Assembly (NCBI RefSeq): GCF_963583255.1
Contig: NC_084807.1
Location: 1,564,872-1,628,871, forward strand
Direction of reading: 5' to 3'
DNA: 64,000 bases
Origin: Pyrus communis
Lineage: Eukaryota > Streptophyta > Magnoliopsida > Rosales > Rosaceae
Shown: positions 11,447 to 21,961 of the stretch, piece after piece
Layout of the letters: every line of letters begins with the position of its first letter
How positions within the stretch are numbered: the stretch's first letter is position 1
Made by a program: the position numbers and the translations under genes
Notes under the pieces: model-generated
What the model was told of the DNA's origin: nothing
Seen by the model: only the letters and a program-made list of their open reading frames with translations
Databases searched by the model: none

Positions 11447-12043
11447 TTACTCAATCCCAAATTTTAAAGCATTTAAACACATTTTGACTGCCATTATGCT
11501 CCAAATTTCAACTTGCTGCCACATATTTAAACAGAATATGCTGACAAATTTCAACTTGCTGCCACACACAAATTTAAACAAAATCTTATGCATTTTGACT
11601 GCCTCTGCATGAAATCCAGAACCCCATCTAGTTTGATCCACATTAACCGAACCAATAACAGCAAAAAGCAGGAACAAGTACGCCAAGCAAGTAAAGATCA
11701 CCGCCACGAAAAGAGCCACCGGAAAAGTTTTTTGGGGGTTATCTACTTCCCCAGCTAAAGTACTCACATTGTCCCAAAAATTTAAATTCCAAAAGAGGGT
11801 GTTGAAGAACAAGTTCCAATCTTTCTCCACACCCTTCCGCCCGAGACTCAACCAACGGTGAGGATGAATCTTTGGAATGGCAATCAAACACATCAAAATA
11901 AAAGGCGAAAGGGAAGCGACATCGAGAAGAACAACAGCATATCCAACAATAGTTAAACCAGTATAGTTTACGAAAGATAGAATCAGAGTAGAAACAGAGA
12001 TTGCAACTTGCTGCCACACACAAATTTCAACTTGCTGCCACAC
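11447..12043 (-). pseudogene. Captured host polyamine/amino-acid transporter fragment inside the hAT
   Basis: The minus strand encodes an open ~130-residue block (about 12000-11605) of a plant polyamine uptake (LAT/APC superfamily) transporter. Recognisable motifs are [47 protein letters not shown] and [17 protein letters not shown]. These are central membrane helices; both protein ends are missing. The block is flanked by hAT-internal direct repeats (CAACTTGCTGCCACACACAAATTTAAAC and following sequence, about 11552-11604 and 12005-12080). The open frame extends into this flanking sequence, giving a 198-codon chimeric ORF. It lies in the same orientation as the transposase, downstream of it. 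This is a transduplication: no stops have accumulated in the captured part, but a functional transporter is not expected. Confidence 0.88.
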
Positions 12044-12288
12044 ACAAATTTAAACAAAATCTTATGCATTTTGACTGCCATCTACAGGTTTAAAATATGC
12101 ATTTTGACTGCCACTGATTGAAAGAGTAAATTATTAATTCCACTAACTATCAATAGATTCAATACTAACAAAAGGGAAAATATAAAAGTGAAAGATTAAG
12201 GAGAAAAGGTGATAAGGAAGGTGCTAAAAAAATTAAAGTTACATACATACCATCACTAGTAAAAGGTGATAAGTTAGGATTGAATAGT

Positions 12289-14729
12289 TTATGAATCCGC
12301 AATGCTATTGCTAGATGTGCCACCATTCATTTTTTCTAGAACATATAAAAATTAAGAACTCATTAGCAAATAAGAAAGTAAGCATGCAATAAAACAAGAG
12401 AAAAAACAAAAACAAAGTAATGAAAAATAAATATTCATACCTGTTTCAAGTGCTTCATAAAACTCTATATCTTCCAAGATTGTCTCATTGTCTAAAATTG
12501 AGATGTTATCTGACATCAACCAATTTTGAGTACAAATTAACCTCTCTACCATTAGAGGAGTCAATGAAGAACGATATGAGTTCACAATCCTTCCTCCCGT
12601 GCTAAAGGCAGATTCTGAAGCTACCGTTGAGACCGGAATTGCAAGAACTTCCTTTGCAATTAGTGCCAACACTGGGTATTTAACACCATTCAATTTCCAC
12701 CAATTTAAAATATCAAAATCTTGACCTACTTCCACTTTTTCATTGCGATCTAACAAGTACCTATCAAACTCATGGTTCGAGAGCACGGCATTACTTGCTT
12801 CAACTTCTTTTATCCAACTTTCATCCATTTCAGCTCGTTTTTTCCCCCTTCCATGTTGAGTTGGATTAGCCCCACCAATAGTAGCTATAGTACTAGTAGT
12901 ATTAGAACAACTACTAGCACTAGAACCACTTGGTTGGTTGGAAGAAGGAACATATTCATCATATAGTTTGAAGATTAGGCTTTTTATCTCATCCGTTTTA
13001 GCCATGGCTTCATCAATACTACACCCACGACGCTTCAAAATATGTGGCACATAACCCAGTTTATATCTTGGATCAAGCACAAGTCCGACAAATAGAAAAG
13101 GATTCACTTTAACAAGATCACCCCAATACTTATCAAATTTTACCTTCATGCTTCGTGCCATTTTATGCAATATCAAGCTTGTGTAGGTTTGAGTCAATAA
13201 CATATCTTCTTCGATGAACAAATCAACTATCTCTTCATCAATTGCAAGCAAATCAGAAAAAACACTATGACAAGCTAGATGCAAAGTAACACTCATCTTC
13301 AATGTCATTTGATATAACACTTTCAAAAAATTGACAAAAATAGCAGCATTACTCCAATCTTCCATATTTGGTGGCCCATACCTCTTTTTACCATTGGAAG
13401 GTTCACCCACCCGTTCTTCTTCTTCCGGCAAATCTTCACCAAACCATGACAAGTATGCAATCTCATCATCTCCCATTCTCACAAAAGCTTTTTCAAATTT
13501 CAAAGCATTCGTTAACATCAAATAGGTGGAATTCCACCTAGTTAGCACATCTAAAAAAACAAGACCCTTGCATTCAATTTTTTCCTTCTTAACACAACTC
13601 CTAAAAGCTTCCACCCTTTATGGAGAAGACGTTACATACACCAACGCATTCCTAATAGCTAAGATGGATTTATCTAACGTCCTCAAACCATCTTGAACTA
13701 TCAAGTTAACAATATGAGCACAACACCTAACATGCATGTGCTTTCCCTTGAGTATCATTCAAGAATTTTGCCAATGACACATCTTTGTCTTCAAATACTC
13801 TACTGCCACCTTGTTTGAAGAAGCATTATTGACCGTGATGGTTAGAACATTCTCCAAACCCCATTCTAGCAAACAAACCTCAAGAAGTTTTCCAATGGAG
13901 TTCCCTTTGTGATTAGCTATGACACAAAAGTTTAGTATTCTTTGTGCAACTTCCAATTACTATCTATGAAATGTGCCGTTATTACCATGTAGTTTACCTT
14001 TTGAATACTTGTCCAGGTGTCGGTCGTGAGGCTAACTCTATGTAAGGCTAACTCTGTTTTCAATTTTGCTTTCATTTCATCAAACATGAGGACAAAGTGT
14101 CTCGCAAGTGTCCTACGAGATGGTGGATAAAAATGAGGGCAAACAACACTACAGAAAAACCTAAACCCTCTCCCTTCAACATGTATAAACGGCAACTCAT
14201 CTAAAACAACCATTTGTACCAACGCCTTTATGCAATCCTCTTTCGTATTCCCCCTAGCCATAAGAGTACCAACACCATCATCAAAAGACAAAGTCTTTTG
14301 CCTTTTATCTAGATTTTTTCCCGGGTAACTTTTACATCTTCCTCCCTCAATATGTTTTCTAATGGTTGAAGTATCATTTCCAGAAAGGTTAGCTGCAAAG
14401 GTAGTAGAACAGTACTTACACCTAGCTCTCCTTTTAATTATTGTTTCTTTGGTCCCATCCGGCTTCACAATGTTTTCTATGTCATCGTATTCCACAAAAT
14501 GCTCCCACACTGTTGACCTACGCCTACTGTAGCCAAGAGGAGGCAATGGAGGAATAGTACTCAGTTGAGTTGGTGATTGTGCTTGAGTTGGTGATTGTGG
14601 TGGAGTTGGTGGTTGGGATTGGGTTTCAGTTGGTGGTGATGGTGTTGGACCCGGTAATGACGAAGGCGATGATGAAGAAACAGATGCAACAGAAGAACAA
14701 AAACCATGTGATGTTGATTGGTTCGTCAT
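12289..14729 (-). pseudogene. hAT transposase (BED zinc finger, RICESLEEPER/Ac-like), inactivated
   Basis: The frame starts at ATG 14729, just after an acceptor-like TTTTAG. Order on the minus strand: Pro/Gln/Ser/Thr-rich N-terminus; BED finger (STVWEHF, CKYC, then HIEGGRC); hAT core with TTDTWTS (first Asp region) and AHFIDSNW; RWNSTYLML; and the C-terminal dimerisation motif VASESAFSTGGRIVNSYRSSL, one residue short of which the family varies little. A small final exon (about 12345-12289) probably follows a GT donor at 12440. Damage: a one-base deletion near 13945, in-frame stops at about 13757 and 13617, and the second catalytic Asp region reads TVNNASSN where family members have TVDNASSN. 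The catalytic residue is therefore also lost. The element cannot move itself. Confidence 0.92.
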
Positions 14730-16357
14730 CCCTAAAATAGACAAAAATAAAAATGCTACTGTTAAACTTAAACTTAAGCAATGCAGATGCTACTGTTGGA
14801 CTTGGAAATTGTTTAAATTTCCAATATGCAGCACCTAACCTCAACCTTGACAAAAGAAATGAAGACTGATACAACATGCTAGACATATGGAGTTGTTGAA
14901 TTATGAATACACCTGATCGAAACCTAACCAACAAATCCATATGTCTAGCAGTAGCATATGTTATTAGATTGTGTTAAACATATCGCAGGTAATAGGCATG
15001 GATGCAAGTACACAATTGTGTTTCCATGAATTTAATTTACACATAGTGTAGTCTAATATCTGATTTCCTTAAGAAAAATTCATGGACCAGTCAATATTTA
15101 AAATTTAAATGATCATGTTGATTCAAAGCAATACTATTATGCGCATGAAAATTTTCTGCAGGGTTATTTCTCCTCATAAGTCATGATTCAATATGATTTA
15201 CAGTTTAACTTCTCTTGTACGGTTAGTGTAATGATTTGAACTAATGTAAGGTTTTCTAGTTGGTAATCATATTGCATGTCAACCAGAATGGCATCACAAC
15301 ACTCTCTTCCAAATGCAAATGTAACATCGTCAACAACCATTAACTCATAGGATACGACAGGTTACACATTCACATGTGGGCATGTAATGTAAGAGAAAAA
15401 AAAATCTCTATAATGGGCTGCAAATCGCAAACTCGATTAACCATAAACCAACATATGCACATATGACCCAGAAACGCACATGATCTTTGCAATTTCACCA
15501 AGTATTTTAAGCATGTACAGAGTACAGTTAGATATAGATAGAGAAAATACCAAGGAGGGAGAACGGAGGACGAAGTGTCAGTGCCGTGAGCTGTCGCGGA
15601 GGGGGGATGATCAGGGCCGTCGCAGTTGAGGATGAGAGGTCGTGAGTGGGGGTCGCCGGGGTCGACAGCAATCAGATCACCTCAAAATTTGAGAACAATT
15701 CCCACATTACCTCACAATCCAAAATCCAAACTTCTCAACCAAAATTGAACTACGAATCCACCACACAACCATAAAATTAACAAGCAGCAGAATTTTCCAA
15801 TTCCAAACAAATTAAACTTATATGCCTATCCCTTTGAAAAGCTACAAACTTGCCCAGGCTTCAGTGTATGCTGCTGCTGCGGCAACGACACCGGCACTGG
15901 CACGGACACCACGGGGGGCTTTGGCAGACTCGGTCTCAGTATGACAGTATCTGTGTGAAATCTGAAATGGGGGAATCAGAATTTAGGAATAGGAATGGGG
16001 GAAATCTGAAATGAGCGGCGTGCGTGAAGGTGTCTCCGTGTGTGTAAGTGAAAATGAACCCTAATTGGGATAGGATCCTCTGCTTTGCAATTTAGTGAAA
16101 CCAATTTTTTCAACTTATTATACCACGACATGTGTGTGTGTATATATAATTTATTTATTTATTATTAATAAAACGGTTCGGTTCGGTTCGGTTCGATCGG
16201 TTCTTGGTCATTCGAAACCGGAACCAGAACCGGATTGAACGGTTCGGTTCGGTTTTTCACTCAAAGTTGACTTTTCCGGTCAACACGGTTTTTTTCGATT
16301 TTTTTTCTTACGGTTCGATGCGGTTTTGCGGTTTGGCGGTTTTTATGCCCACCCCTA

Positions 16358-17063
16358 GTGGATTCGACTCAAGGAACAATTCTCCATTGTTTCTCGTGCA
16401 ACCATATTCCAAATGAAGTCTGAGTTACAAAATATCAAGAAAGGCCCTGATTCCATATCCCAGTACTTGCAGCGAATTAAGGAAGCTTGTGATTATTTGA
16501 CTGCTGCAGGAGTGCATTTCGAAGATGATGATATTGTCATCTTAACTCTCAATGGATTATCAGGGGAATATAATACTATCAGATCCATCATTCGAGGTCG
16601 AGAAAGTGTAATCTTTCTCAAAGACTTAAGATCTCAATTGCTTGATGAAGAAGCAATGGTTGAGAATATTGCTGTTACACCATTTCTTTCTGCAATGATG
16701 GCCAAGAATTCTGAATCTGCTTCCAAGAACTCGTCTTTTTCATCCAACGGGTATACTGGTGGTCCTCATCAAGGGAGTCCTGCAAACTCGAGTCAAGGGT
16801 ATTTGAGCACTCAGTCTTCTGGGTTTTCTGGTACAACTACTCCACTTATCTACTTCAAGAACAATTACAACAAGCACAAGGGCAGAGGTAAATTCAACTA
16901 TAATACTAATTCTCGATCTGGGAACTTTAGAAATGTCTACACTACTTCTGCTTCTGGTATTCTTGGTGCATCTCCCTCACAATCAGCCTGCCAAATATGT
17001 GGAAAACTTGGTCATCTTGCTGATACATGTCGATTCAGAAATACTGAGGCTGTTATAGTTTAA
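16358..17063 (+). pseudogene. gag: Copia gag, C-terminal part with zinc knuckle
   Basis: Continues the gag frame after the hAT: FSIVSRAT, SISQYLQRIKEACDYLTAAG (gag-polypeptide domain), then a Ser/Gly-rich linker and the CCHC knuckle CQICGKLGHLADTC. An in-frame TAA at 17061-17063 ends the frame. The sequence beyond it stays in the same frame and gives a second knuckle, CQICGKKNHTAQFC (17068-17109), so the stop is a later nonsense change. Confidence 0.9.
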
Positions 17064-20000
17064 GGGTGCCAGATTTGTGGCAAGAAGAATCACACTGCCC
17101 AGTTTTGCCATTTTCGAAATGAAAATATGCCTGGCACCACCCCTCAAATGTCTGCAATGCATGTCAACTCCTCACTATCCACTCCAACATCAAATGCTTC
17201 TTCTCAGCAGTTTTGGCTTACATATTCAAGAGCAACAAATCATCTCACTGCAGACTTGCAAAATCTTTCCTTGGCTACGCCTTTCCCATCCACAGAGACC
17301 ATTCAAACTGCCAATGGTGCAGGTTTATCAATTTCACATACTGGTTCATCTGTCATTCATACACCTACTCAAAAGTTGAAGCTTAATTCAGTGTTATATG
17401 TTCCGAGAATTACTCAAAATCTGTTATCTGTGCACAGAATCTGTCTCGATAACAATTGTTGGCTAATTCTTTATGCTTTTTATTTCTGGATTCAGGACAA
17501 AGCCACAGGGAGGATTCTGTACAAGGGGAAGTGTAGTAATGGGTTATATCCAATACCAATATCCAGACCAACTGTGCTTAAGCATCAAGGATTTAAAGCT
17601 GCATTTCTTGGACAGCAAGTGCATTCCAGTTTCTGGCATAGCAGACTAGGTCACCCTTCCAATTCTATTGTCTCCACTATACTTAGAAAATCTAATATTC
17701 CAGTTTCTTCTGATGTATTACCTTCTTTGTGTCATTCTTGCTTACAAGGCAAATTCAGCAAGTTACCTTTTTCCCCATCTGTGTCAAAATCTGTAATTCC
17801 CTTTGAAATAGTGCATAGTGATGTATGGGGCCCTGCTCCCTGTACCTCTATTGATGGATACAAATACTATGTGACATTCATTGATGAATGCACTAGATAT
17901 TGTTGGCTGTTTCCTTTGCATAATAAAAGTGAAGTATGTTCTGTGTTTATTCGATTATATCAATTCATCTTTAATCACTTTGCAGTCAGTATTAAAACCT
18001 TACAGAGTGATGGGGGTGGGGAGTATACAAGTACTTTTTTTCAATCTTTTTTGATAGACAAGGGAATCACTCATCAAATTTCATGTCCTTATACTCCAGA
18101 GCAAAATGGCCTGGCAGAAAGAAAACATAGACATATTGTTGAAACCTCAATCACATTGCTACAGACTGCATCCCTACCTGCATTTTTCTGGTCATTTTCT
18201 TGTCAAATTGCAGTCTACCTTATAAACAGGATGCCTTCCTCAACTATAAATAACCAATCCCCATTTGAGGTTCTTTTTCAATCTGTTCCAGATGTTCAAC
18301 ACTTAAAAATTTTTTTGTGCATGTTTCCCATTCTTAAAGCCTTATACTAGGAACAAACTGCAACTTAAAACCAACTTATGCATTTTTCTGGGATATGCAT
18401 CTAAGTACAAGGGCTATATTTGTTTTGATGTTAGCTCAAAGCGATCTTACATCTCTAGGCATGTGATATTTGATGAGTGTGATTTCCCATATTCCTCTTT
18501 TGTCTCAAAGTCATATATCCATTCACAGAGGTCTAGTTCTCAAAATCCAGTGAGTTCAATGTCTGTTACTAATAACAGTACAATTGTTGGAGCATCATCA
18601 ACCCTTTTTGTGTCTAGTCCTAGTGTTACCCCTAACTCTGCCAATGCCAAATTTCTCCAGTCTCCAAATCCATTGGATCCATCTCAGTCCCCATCAACAG
18701 AAGACACAAGACACTCCATTACTGGCACTTCACCCCCAGTGTATTTCCTCTGCCATCCCTGTGGCTCCTGAGTTTCAACCATAAACTTTACAAGTCATTC
18801 TTCCTATTCCTCCATTAAACTTACATCCTATGCAAACACGATCAAAGAGTGCCATTGTCAAGAAGAAAACATTTCTTGTCATGGCCTCCGAGCCTACAAA
18901 AGTGGATTTATCACAGATTGAACCAGTTTCTTACAAATCTGCTCTGAAATCTCCAATATGGTTTAAAGCTATGGAGGAGGAAATCCAAGCCTTACATTCT
19001 CAGCACACTTGATCCTTGGTTCCCTTACCATCAAATAGAAATCTTGTGGGGTGTAAGTGGGTTTTCAAGATAAAGAGGCATGCCAATGGAACTATCTCAA
19101 GATACAAGGCCAGGCTTATGGCCAAGGGGTTCAATCAAGAGGCAGGGATAGATTATGGTGAAACATTCAGCCCTGTAGTTAAGCCTACTACAGTAAGACT
19201 TGTTCTTGCTTTAGCTGCACAGTTTGGTTGGGATTTAAGACAGCTTGATGTCAAAAATGCATTTTTGCATGGAATCTTGCAAGAAGAGGTATACATGGCA
19301 TAACCTCCTGGCTTTGTGGATTATATCTATTCATCATCAGTATGCAAACTTCACAAGTCTCTATATGGTCTCAAACAAGCCCCAAGGGCATGGAATGAGA
19401 CGTTTACTAATTTTCTGCCTTCTCTGGGGTTTCAAACAACTTATGCAGATACTTCCTTGTTTGTCAAACACACTGAATCTGGGGTTGTCATCCTCCTTCT
19501 TTATGTGGATGATATAATCATCACAGGGAGTGCAACAATTATCATTCCAGAAGTCATTGCTGCATTGGCAACAAAATTTGATATAAAGGATCTGGGATCA
19601 CTTCACTACTTTCTTGGAATTCAAATTACACAAACTGCAGACGGGTTATTTCTTTCCCAGCATAAGTATGTTAATGATCAGTTGACAAGGACAGAAATGC
19701 ATCAGTCAAAGCCTTGTGCCACTCCTTGCTTGCCTCATCATCGACTTCTTAAGGATGATGGAATACCATTTGATAATCCTGCGTTGTACAGAAGCATCGT
19801 GGGAGCATTACAATATCTCACCATCACACGACCTGACATTGCATTTTCTGTGCATCAGGTCTGTCAGTTCATGCATTGTCCTATGGAGTCCCATTACTTG
19901 GCTGTCAAATGGATATTACGATATCTTAAAGGGACTCAACATTATGGTATTCAATATGTCAAAGGTGAGTTGGAGTTGAATACATTTAGTGATGCTAATT

Positions 20001-20467
20001 GGGCAGGGGATCCCAATGACAGACGATCCACAACTGGATTTGTTGCTTTCTTAGGGAATAATCCAATATCGTGGTCATCCAAGAAGCAACATACAATATC
20101 TCGCTCATCTACGGAAGCAGAATATAGAGCCATTGCTACAACAGCTACTGAGATCGATTGGATAAAACAGATTCTTGCATTTCTGCAGATTGACATATCA
20201 ACTCCTTCAACAATGTTTTGTGATAATTTGTCCGCAATTGCTCTTACCTGCAATCCAGTGATGCATCAAAGAACCAAACATATTGAGATTGACATACATT
20301 TTGTTCGGGAAAGGGTTGCTAAACAATTACTTCATATGCAGTTTGTTTCTTCTACTAAGCAATTCGCTGATATCCTGACTAAGGGGCTTTCTGCACCATT
20401 GTTTCGTGCTCATTGTTGCAATCTCAGCCTTCGTGATCCTCCTTCTGAGCTTGAGGGAGGATGTTAA
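17064..20467 (+). pseudogene. pol: Copia pol (protease, integrase, RT, RNase H), multiply disabled
   Basis: Protease region near 17215 reads YSRATNHLTA where copia proteases have a DSGA catalytic motif. Integrase (17620-18300) has the HSRLGH pre-integrase motif, HSDVWGP, LQSDGGGEY and NGLAERKHR, so the DDE triad is visible. RT (19050-19560) has [22 protein letters not shown] and YVDDIIITG. RNase H (19975-20160) has FSDANWAGDP and STEAEYRA. Damage: frameshift near 18312, frameshift near 18735, and in-frame stops at about 18780, 19010 (TGG to TGA type) and 19301 (CAA to TAA type). The last open block (19316-20467) ends DPPSELEGGC, just before the polypurine tract. No active polyprotein can be made from this copy. 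Confidence 0.93.
20452..20461 (+). promoter_or_regulatory. Polypurine tract of the copia element
   Basis: GAGGGAGGA lies immediately before the TG of the 3' LTR, where plus-strand DNA synthesis is primed. It overlaps the last codons and stop of the polyprotein. Confidence 0.75.
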
Positions 20468-20708
20468 CAGTATATAATGAATGGTTAGATAGTGTGCCAT
20501 GTGTCAATGGATTAGTAGGTTTGTTATAAGGAGGTTAAGGCAGTTATAATGAGTCTTAGTGAACAAGCTTGTGGTGTGAATATATAACAAATGTAATGAA
20601 TGTAATTGCAACATATAGAAAATTATTACAACAATTCATTTCTCTTTCTCTCTACATCTCTTTCCTTATGCATTAATACATTTCTGCAACATAATCAGTT
20701 GCTTTACA
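20462..20708 (+). repeat. Copia 3' LTR
   Basis: 247 bp, same ends as 9837-10108. It has a few substitutions (for example TTATAATGAG against TTATAAGGAG) and a shorter pyrimidine-rich region near the end. Confidence 0.95.
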
Positions 20709-20713
20709 GAATC

Positions 20714-21952
20714 TAGTATTGATAGAAAATCACTGAGAGCACCGAACATTTTTTATCTACGCACTGAAGAAAACACTCTGATATGTTGTAATGCAGTGGG
20801 CAAAGAGATTGAATAGAAAATAGAATGTTTTCCAACCGACATTCAGAAATGAACACCCAATTAAAGTTCCTAGTCCGTCGCTTGCACCAGGTAGGGTTCC
20901 GATGAAGTTTTCGTGGCTGTGACTGTATCAAGTTCTATTTCTGGGAATAGAGAAGAGTGCAGAAAACTTATTATGTTGTAGTCTGCAAAGTCAGCCTTGG
21001 CACTGATGTAAACTGAAGTAAACTTCGCTAGGATGTTGGTTTGGCATATAGTGATCGAGGCGCTAATGTATTTGCTTTCATTTCTTTTCCATGTTTCTAC
21101 TTTATCTTTTGTCATCACAAAATTTGCAATCTAAAAAAGGAGGTTTTTCGAACTGGCCTTCCGAAATGAGCAGCAAATAATAAGTTTTTATTCAATTTCT
21201 TGCACCAGTTGGGTTTCTGTAGGAGTTTTTGTAGCCATGGTAAAATGTCAAGTTCGGCCTTGGCACCGATGCAAACTTGGGTTAACTTCACTAGGCTTTC
21301 TACAATCCCACTCACACTCCCGTTCAACATGATCAACGTAAACATGTTGAAGTTGATCAACGTAAACATGTTGAAGTTGATCAACATTTTAATTTATTTG
21401 ACTTTTGTAAAGTCTAAGCATCAACTGGCAAACGTTCTTACTATAGTGTATCCAATTGAGTTTATCGTAGCCCACTAGAAAAAGATGGGCACTGATTTGT
21501 GCACCACTCAGCTGAGGTTACTTAGGGCCTATTTGGAATCTTTATTGCATCTAATTTTTTGTTTAAATAAATAATAAATGTAGTTAAATTACTTAATACA
21601 CATTAGTTTCAAAACAAAAAAATTGGATAAAAATATAATACCAAACATCCCCTTACATATGAGTTAGTTTGAGCAAGAGGTTTCTATGTCTCAAGAGATT
21701 GACGCCAAATTAGTAAAAGATGGATTGCAAAATGTGGGATTGGAGAGATTAGACCATTACAAAAGCATGTAAGAGGAATTTGGATGTGTTGTAAGTATTC
21801 AGTTTTCCAACATATGTAGCAAAACCTAGTGTATAAGTAAATACGTCTTAATTGCTTGGTAAGGAAAAGTCTAGATTAAATCATGATCATAGGATCGTCA
21901 TCAATCGTCAATATTAAATATATGTTAGTGGTACAATGTCAAACCGCTTGAA
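20714..21952. other. Intergenic with an ancient internal duplication
   Basis: 20838-21012 and 21143-21297 are diverged copies of one sequence (shared landmarks: TTGCACCAG, GCCTTGGCAC, GATG and AAACTTCRCTAGG). Open frames on the minus strand across both copies share a short peptide pattern around IxAKA, but I do not recognise a protein. There is no other gene. Confidence 0.45.
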
Positions 21953-21961
21953 CTAATTTTA

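Larger units (their letters stand above)
10710..16357 (-). mobile_element. 5.65-kb hAT DNA transposon inserted in copia gag
   Basis: The ends are exact inverted repeats TAGGGGTGGGCA (10710-10721) and TGCCCACCCCTA (16346-16357). GTGGATTC is duplicated on both sides (10702-10709 and 16358-16365), an 8-bp hAT-type target duplication. Subterminal regions are rich in CGGTTCGG-type repeats, as expected for transposase binding. It carries a BED-finger/hAT transposase on the minus strand (12289-14729, inactivated) and a captured host gene fragment (about 11605-12004). The insertion is younger than the copia element. The same TAGGGGTGG terminus is shared with the smaller element at 28876-29619. Confidence 0.96.
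9837..20708 (+). mobile_element. Ty1-copia LTR retrotransposon, split by a hAT transposon
   Basis: The 5' LTR (9837-10108) and 3' LTR (20462-20708) both start TGTTAACAGTATATAATG and end GCTTTACA. The flanking GAATC (9832-9836 and 20709-20713) is the 5-bp target duplication. Internal order is gag, protease, integrase, reverse transcriptase, RNase H, which defines copia. Without the inserted hAT (10710-16357) the element is about 5.2 kb. The LTRs differ by only a few substitutions plus a ~25-bp length difference, so insertion is fairly recent, yet the coding region has several stops and frameshifts. The short LTR and gag type suggest an Ale/Retrofit-like lineage (inference). Confidence 0.96.

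Noticed and set aside
16204..16416. Open frame at the right end of the large hAT
   Set aside because: It consists of the subterminal CGGTTCGG repeats and the terminal inverted repeat.
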